In this document: piece after piece, positions 1 to 8,753 of the stretch
Layout: each line of letters starts with the position of its first letter
How positions within the stretch are numbered: the stretch's first letter is position 1
Assembly: GCF_900010725.2 (NCBI RefSeq)
Contig: NZ_LR734879.1
Location: 210,006 to 274,005, forward strand
Source: Planktothrix serta PCC 8927
Lineage (GTDB): Bacteria; Cyanobacteriota; Cyanobacteriia; Cyanobacteriales; Microcoleaceae
Reading direction: 5' to 3'
Length of the DNA stretch: 64,000 nt
Notes under the pieces: generated by a model
What the model saw: the letters and a program-made list of their open reading frames with translations, nothing else
Databases searched by the model: none
What the model was told of the DNA's origin: nothing
Translations under genes and position numbers: made by a program

Positions 1-3
1 ATA

Positions 4-48
4 AACCCGCCCCTACAATTCAATATTGTACCCCGTAGGGGCGGGTTC
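4..48. repeat. Inverted repeat AACCCGCCCCTAC / GTAGGGGCGGGTT
   Basis: The two 13-base arms at 4-16 and 36-48 are perfect reverse complements and could form a hairpin. The same GC-rich word recurs near 189-202, 13483-13540 and 40322-40335, so it is a dispersed repeat of this genome. Nothing else was recognised in 1-208. Confidence 0.7.
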
Positions 49-208
49 GAGTTAACCTTTAATATCGAGCAAAAATCTAGCTAAACCCGCCCCGATCTTC
101 AACCCAAATAATAAATTAATTGCAGTTAATGGTGGGGGTTGGGCGGGTTTATATAGGTGATCTGTTGGTATTATAAATTGTTGCGGAACCCGCCCCTACG
201 GGGATGGT

Positions 209-829
209 TTATCCCATTGCTGAACGTCCCTGTTTTCCTAATTTGAAGAATACGAAATAACCCAAACACAACATATAAAATGCTAAACCCACTAAAGCCA
301 AAAAACCTAAAAATTGAGGGGTTAAGTTAGGATGAAACGTTTCTTTGAATAACCAAGGAGGATCTAACCATAGCCGACAATTAGAATCAGCAATTAATTC
401 TTTTTGACCCTTAGAAAATGCACAATGTAAAAAAGGAATTAAAGCGATCGCACCCAAAGTATTATAAACCGTTACCGCCCACCGCCAAGAGGTAAAGATT
501 AACTTCAGACCCGAAGGCGGCATTTCTGATACTTCCTCATTCAAATCTACCCAAAACCAGAGGGAAATCGGAATTAAAACCCGTGCCATAATAGAAGCTA
601 GAAAACTAATGGGTAGGGCTGCGATCATCAGATATAAGGCAATGATCAACAAACTAGCAACACGCCAATAGGTGATCATTAACCGTTGAAGCGCTTCTGC
701 TTTCTGAACAAACGCCCAAATTAATATTACTAACGGGATAATGACTGTAAATATAACCGCCAGTCGATAGTCTGTCCAGACCAGCGATTCTAACCAAGGA
801 GATTCCACAGCAAGTAAACGATTGAACAT
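209..829 (-). CDS. DUF3177 family integral membrane protein
   Basis: A 206-residue hydrophobic protein with about five membrane segments: roughly residues 22-44, 52-80, 82-95, 112-135 and 172-196. The N-terminus MFNRLLAVESPWLESLVW and the overall layout match the cyanobacterial DUF3177 family as I remember it; no function is known for that family. The stop lies just inside a GTAGGGGCGGG-type repeat region. It stands alone, transcribed away from the following gene cp12 on the same strand, with 126 bases between them. I see no catalytic motif. The family call is from recognition, so the membrane nature is firmer than the DUF name. Confidence 0.75.
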   Translation of the reverse strand: MFNRLLAVESPWLESLVWTDYRLAVIFTVIIPLVILIWAFVQKAEALQRLMITYWRVASLLIIALYLMIAALPISFLASIMARVLIPISLWFWVDLNEEVSEMPPSGLKLIFTSWRWAVTVYNTLGAIALIPFLHCAFSKGQKELIADSNCRLWLDPPWLFKETFHPNLTPQFLGFLALVGLAFYMLCLGYFVFFKLGKQGRSAMG

Positions 830-955
830 CCTAAATTATCAAATCCAATAAAGAAAAATTAAGCAACTGGGTTAACTGACGTTAACTCCCAGTTGCTTAT
901 CAATTAGCAGAAACTCTTAGAAAAGGTTTCACCTTTCACCCTAGAAAACGACTGA

Positions 956-1177
956 TTAGTCTTCATAAAGCCGACATTCAGCCGCATCGGGGTTATCGTC
1001 GCAATAGACTTGAAAAGAAGTTTTAGGTTTTTCTTGTTTTTTGTGTGAAGCTTCAGCTTGTAATTCTTCTACAGCATCCCAAGCCGCTGCACATTCTTTA
1101 GAGTTAGCGCCACTAATATCGCAGACTGTACGCGCTTCTTCCAGTTCTTTCTCGATGAGTTCGTTGATGTTGTTCAT
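956..1177 (-). CDS. cp12: CP12 Calvin-cycle regulatory protein
   Basis: A 73-residue acidic protein. CP12 is a small, largely disordered redox switch that assembles GAPDH and phosphoribulokinase into an inactive complex in the dark. Both hallmark cysteine pairs are visible: an N-terminal C-x8-C (VCDISGANSKEC) followed by AAAWDAVEELQAE, and a C-terminal C-x8-C (YCDDNPDAAECRLYED), the end that docks on GAPDH. Length and both motifs are full. GAAAGG seven bases before the ATG serves as ribosome binding site. It is a single-gene unit. This is a canonical photosynthetic cyanobacterial protein. Confidence 0.95.
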   Translation of the reverse strand: MNNINELIEKELEEARTVCDISGANSKECAAAWDAVEELQAEASHKKQEKPKTSFQVYCDDNPDAAECRLYED

Positions 1178-1525
1178 AAACCTTTCGTTTAATCCAATCT
1201 ACTAAGTACAGGTTTTAATCCCACTTTAGAACATTTAGCAAGGGTTGCTCACTTTGTCCATTTTACTGCCTGGTGCAGCTAAAGTCTGGATTTCCCCCCT
1301 CACTGTAATACATCAATCTTAATATAACCACAAATCAAAGCTGGATTTTTTAAGATTTGCTGACTTTGAACCAACTATGTTACTAATCAATACATTAGGC
1401 TAGGCTTTGACACTTGTAGTAAGGGAGTTAACCCAGAGGGCAACAGTCAGAAACATTGCATCTGCTGTATTTCCCACAATCTGTTATCTTAACACAAAAG
1501 AGCAGACTTTTCAGGGAGGGTGAAG
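1178..1525. other. Divergent intergenic region, no gene seen
   Basis: This stretch separates the divergent cp12 and FIST genes and must carry both promoters. I found no convincing ORF, RNA or repeat. An AGGGAGG Shine-Dalgarno sequence at 1513-1519 belongs to the FIST gene. Confidence 0.5.
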
Positions 1526-2812
1526 ATGGCAGAATCGACAACCAAACCGATGCGCTGGGCAAGTGCTTTATCTCAACGTCCTTCATTAGAAGCGGCAGTC
1601 AAGGAAGTCGTGGAAATGGCTCAAGATGACCTACGAGCTTCTCCCGACTTAGGCTTAGTGTTTATTTCCTCAGCCTTTGCTAGTGAGTATTCCCGGCTGA
1701 TGCCCTTACTCCAAGAACAACTCGGTCTTTCCACTCTGATTGGTTGTGGCGCAGGGGGTATCGTTGGCATGAATGCGAATCACCAAGCAGAAGAAATTGA
1801 GGGAGAACCTGCTCTGGGTTTAACCTTGGGCTATTTACCCGATGTTGAGATTCATCCGTTTCATTTATCCGCCGACGATCTTCCCGATTTGGATAGCTCC
1901 CCAGATCAGTGGGTGGAGTTAATCGGGGTGAAACCAGAAGATCAGCCCCAATTTATTTTGTTAGTTGATCCCTACTTCAGTCAAATTAATGATTTTTTGC
2001 AAGGCTTAGATTATGCCTATCCCGGTTCGGTGAAAGTCGGAGGACTGGCTAGCACGGGTGTGATGGGAGGTTCAACGGGGGTGTTTTGTGGTTCCCGACT
2101 GTACCCGGAATCAATTGTGGGTTTGGCTCTGTGCGGTAATATTGTGATTGAAACCATTGTTGCCCAAGGTTGTCGTCCCATTGGTCATCCCTACCGAATC
2201 ACCCAAGGGGAACGCAATATTGTTTTAGAAGTGGAAACCCAACCGGAAGATTCCGAACGGGAAATGGCTTCTTCTTCTGGGGTATCGGTGCGGTTATCCC
2301 CCTTAGAGGCGTTGCAAGACCTCGTACAGGAATTAAGCGAAGAAGATCGGCAACTGGCCCAAAATTCCTTATTTGTGGGGGTGGTGCGCGATGAATTTAA
2401 ACAAAAATTAGAACCAGGGGATTTTTTAATTCGCAATTTGATTGGGGTTGATCCTAGGGCTGGGGCCATTGCCATCGGCGATCGCGTTCGTCCGGGACAA
2501 CGAATTCAATTTCATCTCAGGGATTCTCGCACCTCGGCTGAAGATTTAGAATTATTAATAGAACGCTATCAACGACAAGCTTCTTCCTTTCCTCAAGGGA
2601 TGACGAATGCAGCAGCGTTTATGTTTTCCTGTTTAGGACGCGGAGAAGGGCTTTATGGGGAACCTAACTTTGATTCGGGACTGTTTAGACGGTATTTTAA
2701 TATTCCTCTAAGTGGCTTTTTCTGTAATGGTGAAATCGGCCCCGTTGGAAATGGAACCTTTTTGCATGGTTATACCTCAGTCTTTGGCATTTGTAGACAA
2801 AGAAAACAATAA
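1526..2812 (+). CDS. FIST N/FIST C domain sensory protein
   Basis: A 428-residue soluble protein with a FIST N domain (about 25-215) and a FIST C domain (about 225-415). The GLVFISSAF start and the glycine-rich LIGCGAGGIVG loop are typical; the C-terminal half ends in the FFCNGEIGPVGNGTFLHGYT motif seen in FIST C proteins. FIST domains are predicted small-ligand sensors, often linked to chemotaxis or cyclic-di-GMP signalling. A GTG two codons upstream is possible, but the ATG at 1526 lies seven bases after AGGGAGG and is preferred. The next gene, 83 bases on, is a CheC-like protein, so a joint signalling role is plausible but inferred. Confidence 0.85.
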   Translation: MAESTTKPMRWASALSQRPSLEAAVKEVVEMAQDDLRASPDLGLVFISSAFASEYSRLMPLLQEQLGLSTLIGCGAGGIVGMNANHQAEEIEGEPALGLTLGYLPDVEIHPFHLSADDLPDLDSSPDQWVELIGVKPEDQPQFILLVDPYFSQINDFLQGLDYAYPGSVKVGGLASTGVMGGSTGVFCGSRLYPESIVGLALCGNIVIETIVAQGCRPIGHPYRITQGERNIVLEVETQPEDSEREMASSSGVSVRLSPLEALQDLVQELSEEDRQLAQNSLFVGVVRDEFKQKLEPGDFLIRNLIGVDPRAGAIAIGDRVRPGQRIQFHLRDSRTSAEDLELLIERYQRQASSFPQGMTNAAAFMFSCLGRGEGLYGEPNFDSGLFRRYFNIPLSGFFCNGEIGPVGNGTFLHGYTSVFGICRQRKQ

Positions 2813-2895
2813 ACCAAGCTCCACTCTGATTTAAACGAAAAAAGATTGATACCTCCCTGTATGCAATCTCTTTAAAAATTAACGGCTGGAAGTTT

Positions 2896-3495
2896 ATGAA
2901 GGAAAATTCAGAGCATCTTTTGATTTTGACACAATTGTTTAAAGTGGGCATTGATCGGGCAGATTTAATGTTAGAAACGATCTCCCGATCTCCGATCAAA
3001 TTAAAATTAATCTCTTTAGAGTTATTCTCCCCCCAACACTTATTGATCCAGTTGGAACAACGCTTAGGTTCAAAGGCTTTGAAAGCAATGGAACTTGTAT
3101 TTACAGGAGAGTTTCAAGGTAATACTCAACTGGTGTTTCCTAAACCCACTGCGGCGATGTTAATTGATTTAATTGATAATGAAGATCGGCGAAAATTAGA
3201 TAAAGATGCTTTTGAAAAAGCGATTTTTAGTGAAGTTGGAAATATTTTCTATAATGGCATCATGGGAGTAGTCAGCACATTATGTGAGTATGGCATTACT
3301 TATATGATTCCTAAATATAAAGAAGGAGATCTGAGAAATTTATTATTAGGAACTTTATCTCCTAAATATTCAGTGGCTTTAATTGGAACAGTTGAAATTT
3401 TTCCAGATCGAAATTTGCTATTTTGGTTTCAATTTGACACCTTGGAAAAGTTGTTAGAAAAAGGGACTAATCTTTCCGATTATTTTGATGTATGA
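2896..3495 (+). CDS. CheC-like phosphatase-fold protein
   Basis: A 199-residue member of the CheC/CheX/FliY superfamily, which dephosphorylates CheY-type response regulators. The second active-site helix is intact: E-x2-N followed by 22 residues and a proline (SEVGN at about residue 118, proline at 144). The equivalent first helix near residues 11-20 reads TQLFKVGIDRAD, with Gln and Lys where the catalytic Glu and Asn would be, so only one of the two sites looks usable. It lies 83 bases downstream of the FIST gene on the same strand and probably shares its transcript. No other chemotaxis gene is present in the window. The ATG at 2896 follows a weak purine-rich stretch. Confidence 0.75.
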   Translation: MKENSEHLLILTQLFKVGIDRADLMLETISRSPIKLKLISLELFSPQHLLIQLEQRLGSKALKAMELVFTGEFQGNTQLVFPKPTAAMLIDLIDNEDRRKLDKDAFEKAIFSEVGNIFYNGIMGVVSTLCEYGITYMIPKYKEGDLRNLLLGTLSPKYSVALIGTVEIFPDRNLLFWFQFDTLEKLLEKGTNLSDYFDV

Positions 3496-3590
3496 GGGAA
3501 TAGGGAACAGGGAACAGGGAACAGGGAACAGGGAACAGGGAACAGGGAACAGGGAACAGGGAATAGGGAATAGGGAATAGGGAATAGGGA
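3496..3590. repeat. Heptanucleotide tandem repeat GGGAACA/GGGAATA
   Basis: Thirteen 7-base units begin right after the stop codon of the CheC-like gene: one GGGAATA, eight GGGAACA, four GGGAATA, then a degenerate end. A shorter run of the same unit follows sasA at about 48416. Such runs expand by slippage. Confidence 0.9.
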
Positions 3591-3644
3591 AAAAATCATT
3601 AACTCCTGGCTCCTGGCTCCTGATGCCTGACTTTTAAACTCTTT

Positions 3645-4736
3645 TTAGGATAAAATTAACTGAGCAAAATTATCAATCTGATCAGTTGCACTAAATCCTT
3701 CAAAGTAACGGCGAACGGTGGGGGGAAAAACTTCAAAGTTAAATTGAGCATCTCCGTTGGCAATATCTGCCCAAAAATAACGCAGATGGGGAACTAATTT
3801 TTCCGCTTCTTGATTCGTTAACTTTAACGGGGGATTTGTTAACAATTTCATCATAAAAGGAAAAGAACGCTCACCCATCCATTCCCGTGATTTTAACGGT
3901 AAATCCGGCCAATTTTCAACGGCTGTAATTCGATGGGATTCAATCTTTAATACAGCTTTTCCTTGTGAATTTGTATTAACATGAATCACTCGGTAAGGAT
4001 GGGGATAACTCACTAATGATCCCGTTGTAATATCATAAATTCCTTGCCATTGGGCAATATCTTGGACGTGTAAATGTCCCGTAAACACCAACTGCACTCC
4101 GGCGGCTTTTAACAAGTTCAAAAAACGAGGCGCATTTTCTAACATATAGCGTCGTCCCAAAGGATTCGTCGCTTGTCCCGGTAAATGTTCAATCACATTA
4201 TGATGAATCATCACAAAAACTAATTGATTTTTAACTTGGGATAGGGATAACACCTGTTCTAACCACTCTAACTGTTCTTCCAGTAAACAGCCAATTTGAT
4301 TTCCCTGAGCATCAAAATGATTAGAATTTAATCCAATTAATTGTAAACCTGGTAAAATTTCTTGAGTATAATCTAAACCGGGGCTTTGTTGATATCCAAA
4401 AGCTCGATAATATTGAGGAAATTCATTAAAACATATTACATCTTTCTGAGATTCTAAAATAGGAATATCATGATTTCCAGGAATCACATAAACAGGATAG
4501 GGAAGTTGGCTTAACCGTTCACTTAACCATTGATGATTCTCCCGTTCTCCATGTTGAGTTAAGTCTCCAGGTAATAAAAGAAAATCCAAATCTAACTGGC
4601 TTAAATGTTCTAATACTAATTCTAAAACCGGAATACTCACTTCAACTAAATGAAAGCGATTTGGATGATCCCAAATGGTCTGAGGTAGAGCAATATGCAA
4701 ATCACTGACAATGGCAAATTTAAAAGTTAAGCTCAT
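3645..4736 (-). CDS. Calcineurin-like metallophosphoesterase
   Basis: A 363-residue protein with all metal-binding motifs of the calcineurin-like superfamily: FAIVSDLHI (D-x-H, about 7-14), LLPGDLTQHG (GD), VIPGNHD (GNHD), MIHHN and FTGHLHVQD (GHxH, about 220). The arrangement resembles class III phosphodiesterases of the CpdA/Icc type, which hydrolyse cyclic nucleotides or phospholipid headgroups. The C-terminal 120 residues after the GHLH motif are a family-specific extension that I cannot name. The substrate cannot be told from sequence. It is a lone gene, convergent with the CheC-like gene across the heptamer repeat. Confidence 0.85.
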   Translation of the reverse strand: MSLTFKFAIVSDLHIALPQTIWDHPNRFHLVEVSIPVLELVLEHLSQLDLDFLLLPGDLTQHGERENHQWLSERLSQLPYPVYVIPGNHDIPILESQKDVICFNEFPQYYRAFGYQQSPGLDYTQEILPGLQLIGLNSNHFDAQGNQIGCLLEEQLEWLEQVLSLSQVKNQLVFVMIHHNVIEHLPGQATNPLGRRYMLENAPRFLNLLKAAGVQLVFTGHLHVQDIAQWQGIYDITTGSLVSYPHPYRVIHVNTNSQGKAVLKIESHRITAVENWPDLPLKSREWMGERSFPFMMKLLTNPPLKLTNQEAEKLVPHLRYFWADIANGDAQFNFEVFPPTVRRYFEGFSATDQIDNFAQLILS

Positions 4737-5172
4737 AAAGAAATCAGTAAAAGGGGGGAATAAAAAGGCATTAGTAACACAAGAATTAACACAATTAGGT
4801 TAGATTCTAACCCTCATGAGTTTGATTGACTTTGTGAATGGGCTTTGATCTCTTTATTAAAAGAATATAGCGAAATTAACCTGATCCTTTAACGAATATT
4901 AATAATTTTAACATTTGTGTTACTTTTCTTAATATATTTAACGCAATTTTAGATTTTTATTTTAATAGATAAAATAAAAGCGAGTTTCAACAGTCTGAAA
5001 AAAGCTTGAATATCAACCGAAATGTGTACGTTTCCATACAGAAAAACTGAATTTTTTCTGAGTAGCAATCCGTATATTTGCTTATTTCTTAACATAACGC
5101 TAAAAAGAGTTGAAATTCTTAAAGAAGTGTAATATAATTGGTAAATAATTGTTAAAATTTGCAGTATTATCG
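4737..5172. other. AT-rich intergenic region
   Basis: A divergent promoter region between the metallophosphoesterase and the small protein at 5173. It is AT-rich, with several TAATAT/TATAAT-like words (for example near 5130-5140). No ORF, RNA or long repeat was recognised. Confidence 0.4.
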
Positions 5173-5451
5173 ATGCACAAGGACTATTACGGCTTGTTAA
5201 TCTCGGCGCTTAGTGTCCGTCATCGCTGGAAATGGCAAATTATTCTCCCTGAAGGCGGGTATTTGACCTCTAGCAAGGACTATTCTTCCGCAGAAGAAGC
5301 TCTAAGCGGAGGAAAATATTGGGTAGAGCGTGAGTCAACCTTTAATGCAATTAATAGTTGTTTAGCTCAGTTTTATAGTGCAGGTGTGCTCAATCCTTCG
5401 GAATACAGCAGTTTAATGGATTCTCTGCGGGGGATTACTCAACGCTGTTAA
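5173..5451 (+). CDS. Conserved hypothetical cyanobacterial protein
   Basis: A 92-residue protein. The start MHKDYYGLLISALSVRHRW at the ATG 5173 looks natural; a TTG eight codons upstream would also be in frame. The sequence is compact, with several aromatic residues and a single C-terminal cysteine, no signal peptide and no membrane segment. I do not recognise a domain. Its last 17 bases overlap the end of the convergent isochorismatase-like gene. Function unknown. Confidence 0.6.
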   Translation: MHKDYYGLLISALSVRHRWKWQIILPEGGYLTSSKDYSSAEEALSGGKYWVERESTFNAINSCLAQFYSAGVLNPSEYSSLMDSLRGITQRC

Positions 5452-6058
5452 TTTGAGTCTCTAGTTGTTGAATTTGAGACAGCCAAGTTTCTAAGCAGGA
5501 GGGAATTTCTTCCAGGGTTACGACCTCTAATAAATAGTTTAAATAACGCTTAAGTGTAAGAGCGTGAGATTCTGGATAATCGGCACAACAATCAGAAATC
5601 ATCGCGGTTAAAAATCCCAATTGAGCGGTTGAAGCCGCCGTAAACAAAACACACACAGAAGTCGCTAATCCGGCTGTGAGTAAAAATCGTTTACCTCTTG
5701 TTTGAAGATAATCAATCAGTTGGGTATTTTGACATCCATCTAAAGTGTATTTTTCAAAGACTTTTTCCCCTGGAAGTTCCCGTGCACAATCTAATCCCTC
5801 AGCGCCGGATGTTCCTCGAATACAAATCGCACGTTCTCTTAAACGATATCGCGGTAGCCAATTAGAACCATCTGGTTCAAAGACTTCGCGTAAATGAATA
5901 ACTTCTAATTCTTCTTGGCGACAAAAGTTGAGAAGGCGACTAATATTGTTGGGAAATTCGGGAAAGGCTTCTTGAATTTGAGGTGCCCAAAAATCATTTT
6001 GAACATCAATCAAGAGCAGTGCAAAGGGTTGCCATTTGTGAGAAAAATTAACAGTCAT
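5435..6058 (-). CDS. Isochorismatase-family cysteine hydrolase
   Basis: A 207-residue alpha/beta hydrolase of the isochorismatase/nicotinamidase superfamily. The expected triad is visible: Asp in LLLIDVQNDF (about residue 19), Lys in FEKYTLDGC (about 106) and Cys in GLATSVCVLFTA (about 138), the last with the typical preceding cis-peptide context. Members hydrolyse amides such as nicotinamide, N-carbamoyl compounds or ureido groups; the substrate is not predictable here. The ATG at 6058 is preferred to a TTG two codons upstream. It overlaps the convergent small gene by 17 bases. The last 20 residues (glutamine-rich) are probably a helical tail. Confidence 0.85.
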   Translation of the reverse strand: MTVNFSHKWQPFALLLIDVQNDFWAPQIQEAFPEFPNNISRLLNFCRQEELEVIHLREVFEPDGSNWLPRYRLRERAICIRGTSGAEGLDCARELPGEKVFEKYTLDGCQNTQLIDYLQTRGKRFLLTAGLATSVCVLFTAASTAQLGFLTAMISDCCADYPESHALTLKRYLNYLLEVVTLEEIPSCLETWLSQIQQLETQINSVE

Positions 6059-6147
6059 AAACAAATAAAGGGGAAAAGTTTAAAATAAGCAAATTGATTC
6101 TGGAGAAACGGGACATTCTTTTTTAGAAAGCGGATTCCCGATTAAGT

Positions 6148-6441
6148 TCAGTTCTTTTTAATATAAAGTTCCGTCAGCGTTAATAAGGTTTGATTCGCTT
6201 GTAAACAGTCTGTAGTTTCTAATTTTTTTAAGATTTCACTAATCGTTTTTCCCACTTCCGAGGAAAGATTAGATCGATTTTCACATAAGTTTTTAAAATC
6301 TCTAACTTCTGGTGTGATCGAGGGGGAAGAAGGAGACGGAATCGGTTCAAGATTTTGAGAAATAATAGCACAATTTGACAATCCCAATGTCAGAATAATT
6401 CCTAAAGGGAATAACTGGGGTAAAATCGGGGTTGATGTCAT
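6148..6441 (-). CDS. Small putative lipoprotein, possibly a truncated LRR protein
   Basis: A 97-residue protein with a hydrophobic N-terminus (residues 9-22) and a lipobox-like LSNC, so it is probably lipid-anchored; a proline/serine-rich linker follows (IPSPSSPSITP). The C-terminal part, TTDCLQANQTLLTLTELYIKKN, resembles the segment that in cyanobacterial exported leucine-rich-repeat proteins directly precedes the first LRR. The protein stops exactly where an LRR array would begin, so it may be the stump of a longer gene. That interpretation is an inference. It lies 21 bases downstream of the phosphatase gene on the same strand. Confidence 0.5.
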   Translation of the reverse strand: MTSTPILPQLFPLGIILTLGLSNCAIISQNLEPIPSPSSPSITPEVRDFKNLCENRSNLSSEVGKTISEILKKLETTDCLQANQTLLTLTELYIKKN

Positions 6442-6462
6442 AGAAATTTTGGGGTTTTCTGA

Positions 6463-7179
6463 CTAGGAAGTAACAAAAAATTTCGCTCTCGACTCAGAGG
6501 GTTTAAATTGATCAATCCAAGAAGTTCGAGAGTGACCGACTTGGTTCGCTTGCCAAATTTGACCGCTATTAATATCTAAACCTGTTAACCAACCTGTCCC
6601 ATATACCCAAGTATCAATACAAATAGCATAGCCTAAATTGATCGGTTTACCATTCTTTTGACGGGTATGACCACAAATCATGGTTTTTCCTGAAATATGG
6701 GGTTTAGCGTTATGAAATTTAGTCCCAAATAAATCTTGATCTGATTGTTGATTTAAGGGAAGTAGGGGGTCAACATTACCATGAACAAAAAAATGGTTTT
6801 CTGTTTCCCAATAGTTCACACAAGTCTTTTCCAAAAATTCCCAATGGTGGGAGGGAATATTCCCTAAATTTGTTGTTGTTTGAGTTGTCGGATAGGAGGC
6901 TAAAGTTTCAGACCCTCCCCACCGACGCCAAGCTTCTAATTGTTCGGGAGAATTCCGCGCCTCTAACATCAGAACTTCGTGATTTCCTCGCAATGCAACT
7001 AACTGTCCGGTTTGGTGGAGGTTAATCAGTCTTTCGAGCACGCCATTAGAATCTGGCCCTCGATCAACATAATCACCGAGAGTAATGATTAAATCATCGG
7101 GTTGAGGCTGAATCATCGACATCAGGGTATCCCAAGCCATTGAACAGCCATGAATATCAGCAATCGCAATAATCCGCAT
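6463..7179 (-). CDS. PPP-family metallophosphatase (serine/threonine phosphatase-like)
   Basis: A 238-residue phosphatase with the PPP signature motifs: IADIHG (residues 5-11), GDYVDRGPDS (36-45), LRGNHE (62-67) and the later metal histidines in HFFVHG and CGHT. The layout fits bacterial PrpA/PrpE or ApaH-like enzymes, which act on phosphoproteins or diadenosine polyphosphates; the sequence does not decide between them. It begins three bases after the L,D-transpeptidase stop, so the two genes and the small lipoprotein downstream probably form one operon. Full length for the family. Confidence 0.85.
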   Translation of the reverse strand: MRIIAIADIHGCSMAWDTLMSMIQPQPDDLIITLGDYVDRGPDSNGVLERLINLHQTGQLVALRGNHEVLMLEARNSPEQLEAWRRWGGSETLASYPTTQTTTNLGNIPSHHWEFLEKTCVNYWETENHFFVHGNVDPLLPLNQQSDQDLFGTKFHNAKPHISGKTMICGHTRQKNGKPINLGYAICIDTWVYGTGWLTGLDINSGQIWQANQVGHSRTSWIDQFKPSESRAKFFVTS

Positions 7180-7181
7180 AG

Positions 7182-7763
7182 TTAATTATGCACAATAACG
7201 GGAGTTCCGACCGATGCCCAGTCAAATAACCATTTGGCATGATTGACCGCAACATTTGTACAACCGTGAGTAACGGGCGTACCAAATAAATTATGCCAAT
7301 AAGCCCCATGAATTGCCATCCCTCCATCGTAGTACATCGTATAGGGAACATCGGGGACGTCGTAGTCCGGGCCTGTCATCCGGGTTATCTCATATTTGGT
7401 GTAGACTTTAAAGACTCCGGTACGGGTGGGAGTGTCCGATTTTCCGGTGGAAACAATTACCGCATAAACGGGTTGATTTCCTTCCCAAGCAATTAACCGT
7501 TGTCGAGATAAATCAATTAAAATCCAGCGTTCTGAAGATTGCTGTAATTCCATCATATTACGAGCAATGAGGTTATGTTCTTCATTGGCGATCGCTAAAT
7601 TTGCTTCAGTTAATCCTACTATTATTGTTAAAATTGCCCCGGTTGTCAGAATTCCAAAATAACGAAATCTTTTTACAGAAAAACTTCGCACTGAATTCAA
7701 CCTATTGAAAGGGTTAAATCGGGAAAAAACGATAGGTTTTATTAAAGAGTTTAGGGTGTTCAT
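7182..7763 (-). CDS. L,D-transpeptidase (YkuD domain), membrane-anchored
   Basis: A 193-residue protein with an N-terminal hydrophobic segment (about 35-55) that acts as signal or anchor, then a YkuD catalytic domain (about 75-193). The active-site motif AIHG...THGCTNV near the C-terminus contains the catalytic Cys with the upstream His. The strand [20 protein letters not shown] is the normal start of the domain. These enzymes make 3-3 cross-links in peptidoglycan or attach proteins to it, in the periplasm. It is the first gene of a probable operon with the PPP phosphatase. A start at 7763 gives a basic n-region suited to export. Confidence 0.9.
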   Translation of the reverse strand: MNTLNSLIKPIVFSRFNPFNRLNSVRSFSVKRFRYFGILTTGAILTIIVGLTEANLAIANEEHNLIARNMMELQQSSERWILIDLSRQRLIAWEGNQPVYAVIVSTGKSDTPTRTGVFKVYTKYEITRMTGPDYDVPDVPYTMYYDGGMAIHGAYWHNLFGTPVTHGCTNVAVNHAKWLFDWASVGTPVIVHN

Positions 7764-7969
7764 GGTCTACTCCTCTTATTTAACTCAATTGAAATCAATA
7801 GATGCTGTTCTGAGATTCCATTAAAGGTTAAAATGAATAAAAATTGACACAGAAACGAGATGTTACCTTGACTGACACATCTTGATTAAAGGGCAATTCT
7901 CAGATCGAAGACTGTCAGAACTCATTTTACCTCAAATTTTGATTCTGTTCTCCTGATTTATTCACAAAT

Positions 7970-8614
7970 TTAAGGGGGAATTTCTGAGAACTGTTGCAGG
8001 AGGGTTTGGGTTTTGTGGGCGATCGCATCCCAATTTTGTTCAGCCATTAAAGCTGAGGGAAATAAATCTCCGGCGAGTCCCACCGCGATCGCTCCGGCTT
8101 GAATAAAGGCAGCCGCATTGTTTAATGTTACTCCTCCGGTGGGTATCAAGGGGATATTTCCCATCGGCCCTTTGATACTTTTAATATAATCGACACCCCC
8201 AACCGCAGAAATCGGAAATACTTTAACACAACTGGCTCCGGTTTGCCAGGCGTTGATAATTTCTGTGGGGGATAATGCCCCCGGAATCATCGGAATTTCG
8301 GCTTGTTTTGCCACTTGAATCATGGCAGAGTTAGTATGGGGAGAAAATAGGAATTGAGCACCCGATGCGATCGCATTTTTGACATCTTCAACGGTAAATA
8401 AGGTTCCGGTTCCGATCAGACATTCAGGAAGTTCAGACCGTAACTCAGCAATTAATTCAGGTGCTTGATCGCTATTCCAAGTAATCTCAATTAACCCCAT
8501 TCCTCCGGCGGCGGTTGCTTGTGCCATTTGTTTTCCGAGTTGCCGTTTGGGAGCACGGATCACGGCGATCGCTCGATATTTTTTTAACAGAGATAACCAG
8601 ATTTGAGGTTGCAC
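7970..8614 (-). CDS. eda: KDPG/KHG aldolase (Entner-Doudoroff)
   Basis: A 214-residue class I aldolase that cleaves 2-keto-3-deoxy-6-phosphogluconate to pyruvate and glyceraldehyde 3-phosphate. Catalytic Glu lies in LIEITWNS (about 44), the AVIRAPK arginine is near residue 20, and the Schiff-base Lys is in CVKVFP (about 132), followed by GPMGNIPLIPTGGV and GLAGDLF, the phosphate-binding end. Length is typical. The start codon is GTG. The gene stands alone; upstream lies the divergent AAA ATPase gene. Cyanobacteria use this enzyme in the Entner-Doudoroff shunt. Confidence 0.9.
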   Translation of the reverse strand: MQPQIWLSLLKKYRAIAVIRAPKRQLGKQMAQATAAGGMGLIEITWNSDQAPELIAELRSELPECLIGTGTLFTVEDVKNAIASGAQFLFSPHTNSAMIQVAKQAEIPMIPGALSPTEIINAWQTGASCVKVFPISAVGGVDYIKSIKGPMGNIPLIPTGGVTLNNAAAFIQAGAIAVGLAGDLFPSALMAEQNWDAIAHKTQTLLQQFSEIPP

Positions 8615-8753
8615 GTTACCTTGAAGATCAGAATTAAGATTTATTTTTTACAAGACAGAGCTTGATTGAAGCAATTATATCGTAAAATAGAACGATCTAA
8701 GCTCGATTCTCTTGAGTTAGCATGATTGATAATTCTTGCTGTTTAATTAAGTT

